A DNA stretch of 64,000 nucleotides from Blautia sp. Lineage in GTDB: Bacteria; Bacillota; Clostridia; Lachnospirales; Lachnospiraceae. Below, piece by piece: positions 63,680 through 64,000 of the stretch (positions within the stretch are counted from its first letter, which is position 1; each line of letters begins with the position of its first letter). A program made the position numbers and the translations under genes. Under the pieces are notes generated by a model, which ran no database searches, had not been told where the DNA came from, and saw only the letters and a list, made by a program, of their open reading frames with translations. The DNA lies in contig JAFWGA010000043.1 of NCBI GenBank assembly GCA_017515325.1, positions 62,001 through 126,000 of the forward strand, given 5' to 3'.

Positions 63680-64000
63680 TCATCCGTGGAGACTGTATGT
63701 GCCTGTCCGGATCGCCGCGATCACGCCGCCGTCAATGAGCAGATCGGTGCCGGTGATAAAGCCTGCATGTTCCCCAAGGAGGAATGCGCCTGCTTCCGCA
63801 ATCTCATCCGATGTGCCGCAGCGCTCTGCTGCAGAAGCATCCACCATCTTCTGATAACCTTCTCCGGCGGCCGCAAACTCGTCATAAGCAAGCGGCGTGA
63901 CAATCACGCCCGGGCTGATCGTATTGATCCTCGCTCTTCTTTCTTTCCACGTGGTTGCCGCTGCCTTCATTACCTGCAGCTGATTGATACGCTTGGCTAT
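63680..64000 (-). CDS. SDR-family oxidoreductase, C-terminal part (runs off window)
   Basis: 107 codons open to the window edge. AKRINQLQVMKAAA includes the Lys of the Y-x3-K pair, RINTISPGVIVTPL follows, and FITGTDLLIDGGVIAA is the SDR end. It lies 38 nt above the flavodoxin gene. The cofactor-binding half is outside the window. Confidence 0.88.
   Translation of the reverse strand: MAKRINQLQVMKAAATTWKERRARINTISPGVIVTPLAYDEFAAAGEGYQKMVDASAAERCGTSDEIAEAGAFLLGEHAGFITGTDLLIDGGVIAAIRTGTYSLHG

Noticed and set aside
1-64000. tRNA, rRNA, CRISPR array, prophage
   Set aside because: No cloverleaf-like, rRNA-like or regularly spaced repeat was seen by eye on either strand, and no phage structural gene. 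A tRNA scan would settle the first point.

Overview
The window looks like a chromosomal piece of a mid-GC Bacillota, most likely a Lachnospiraceae-type gut Clostridium. The evidence is an L10 leader in front of rplJ-rplL-rpoB, a type III glutamine synthetase, the MurT/GatD pair, a TipAS-type MerR regulator, ATC-hydrolase-family proteins, a DUF4368-type serine recombinase and an Rpn-type nuclease. Strong AGGAGG ribosome sites and TTGACA/TATAAT promoters are easy to find. No tRNA, rRNA or CRISPR array was seen. Family names are from pattern recognition alone; no database was searched.

Layout. 1-3700 (minus): 5' two thirds of rpoB, rplL, rplJ and the L10 leader. 3.8-9.1 kb: CsoR-like repressor with a histidine-rich N-terminus, a MATE exporter, a membrane acyltransferase, a broken second MATE gene, a nitroreductase and a gutted clostripain-like gene lying between two inverted copies of a short repeat. 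9.1-25.6 kb (minus): a 16.5-kb block in which every gene makes or spends glutamine (asnB, glnN, gltB, gltD, glmS, carA, carB), started by a sigma-70-type promoter with a promoter-proximal attenuator. 26-31 kb (plus): ribokinase, a truncated rbsD, and a NEW3-domain protein with an ABC-2 exporter. 31-34.5 kb (minus): a CAT-like remnant, gatD-murT and a TipAS-type regulator with a clear self-operator. 35-37 kb: a flavodoxin pseudogene and a GPH sugar transporter.

37-64 kb is accessory and heavily decayed. 37.1-37.9 kb is a mosaic of gene scraps. 37.9-42.4 kb is a tightly packed minus-strand operon of unrelated small enzymes (flavin reductase with a nonsense codon, cobI, VOC, rhodanese-cyclophilin-like, acetyltransferase, YjbR, tag), most joined by 4-nt overlaps, whose first gene is cut by an IS4-superfamily element (42.4-44.5 kb). 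44.5-49.2 kb holds a LysR regulator, a Tat-exported FMN/FAD reductase and a HemW-like gene with a nonsense codon. 49.8-53.5 kb is mostly broken genes around one intact SDR. 53.5-60.2 kb (minus) is the most novel-looking part: an operon-like run with two SAM methyltransferases, a tandem ATC-hydrolase-like protein, an MBL/LCM-type methyltransferase fusion, a ketopantoate-reductase-like enzyme and a DUF6796-like membrane protein. 60.4-64 kb has further fragments (DUF4418, recombinase C-terminus, Rpn, ADP-ribosylglycohydrolase, aldo/keto reductase), an excisionase-like protein, a secreted flavodoxin and an SDR running off the window.

Short palindromic and hairpin repeats recur through the window and often lie at the break points of truncated genes, so repeat-associated deletion is a plausible driver of the decay.
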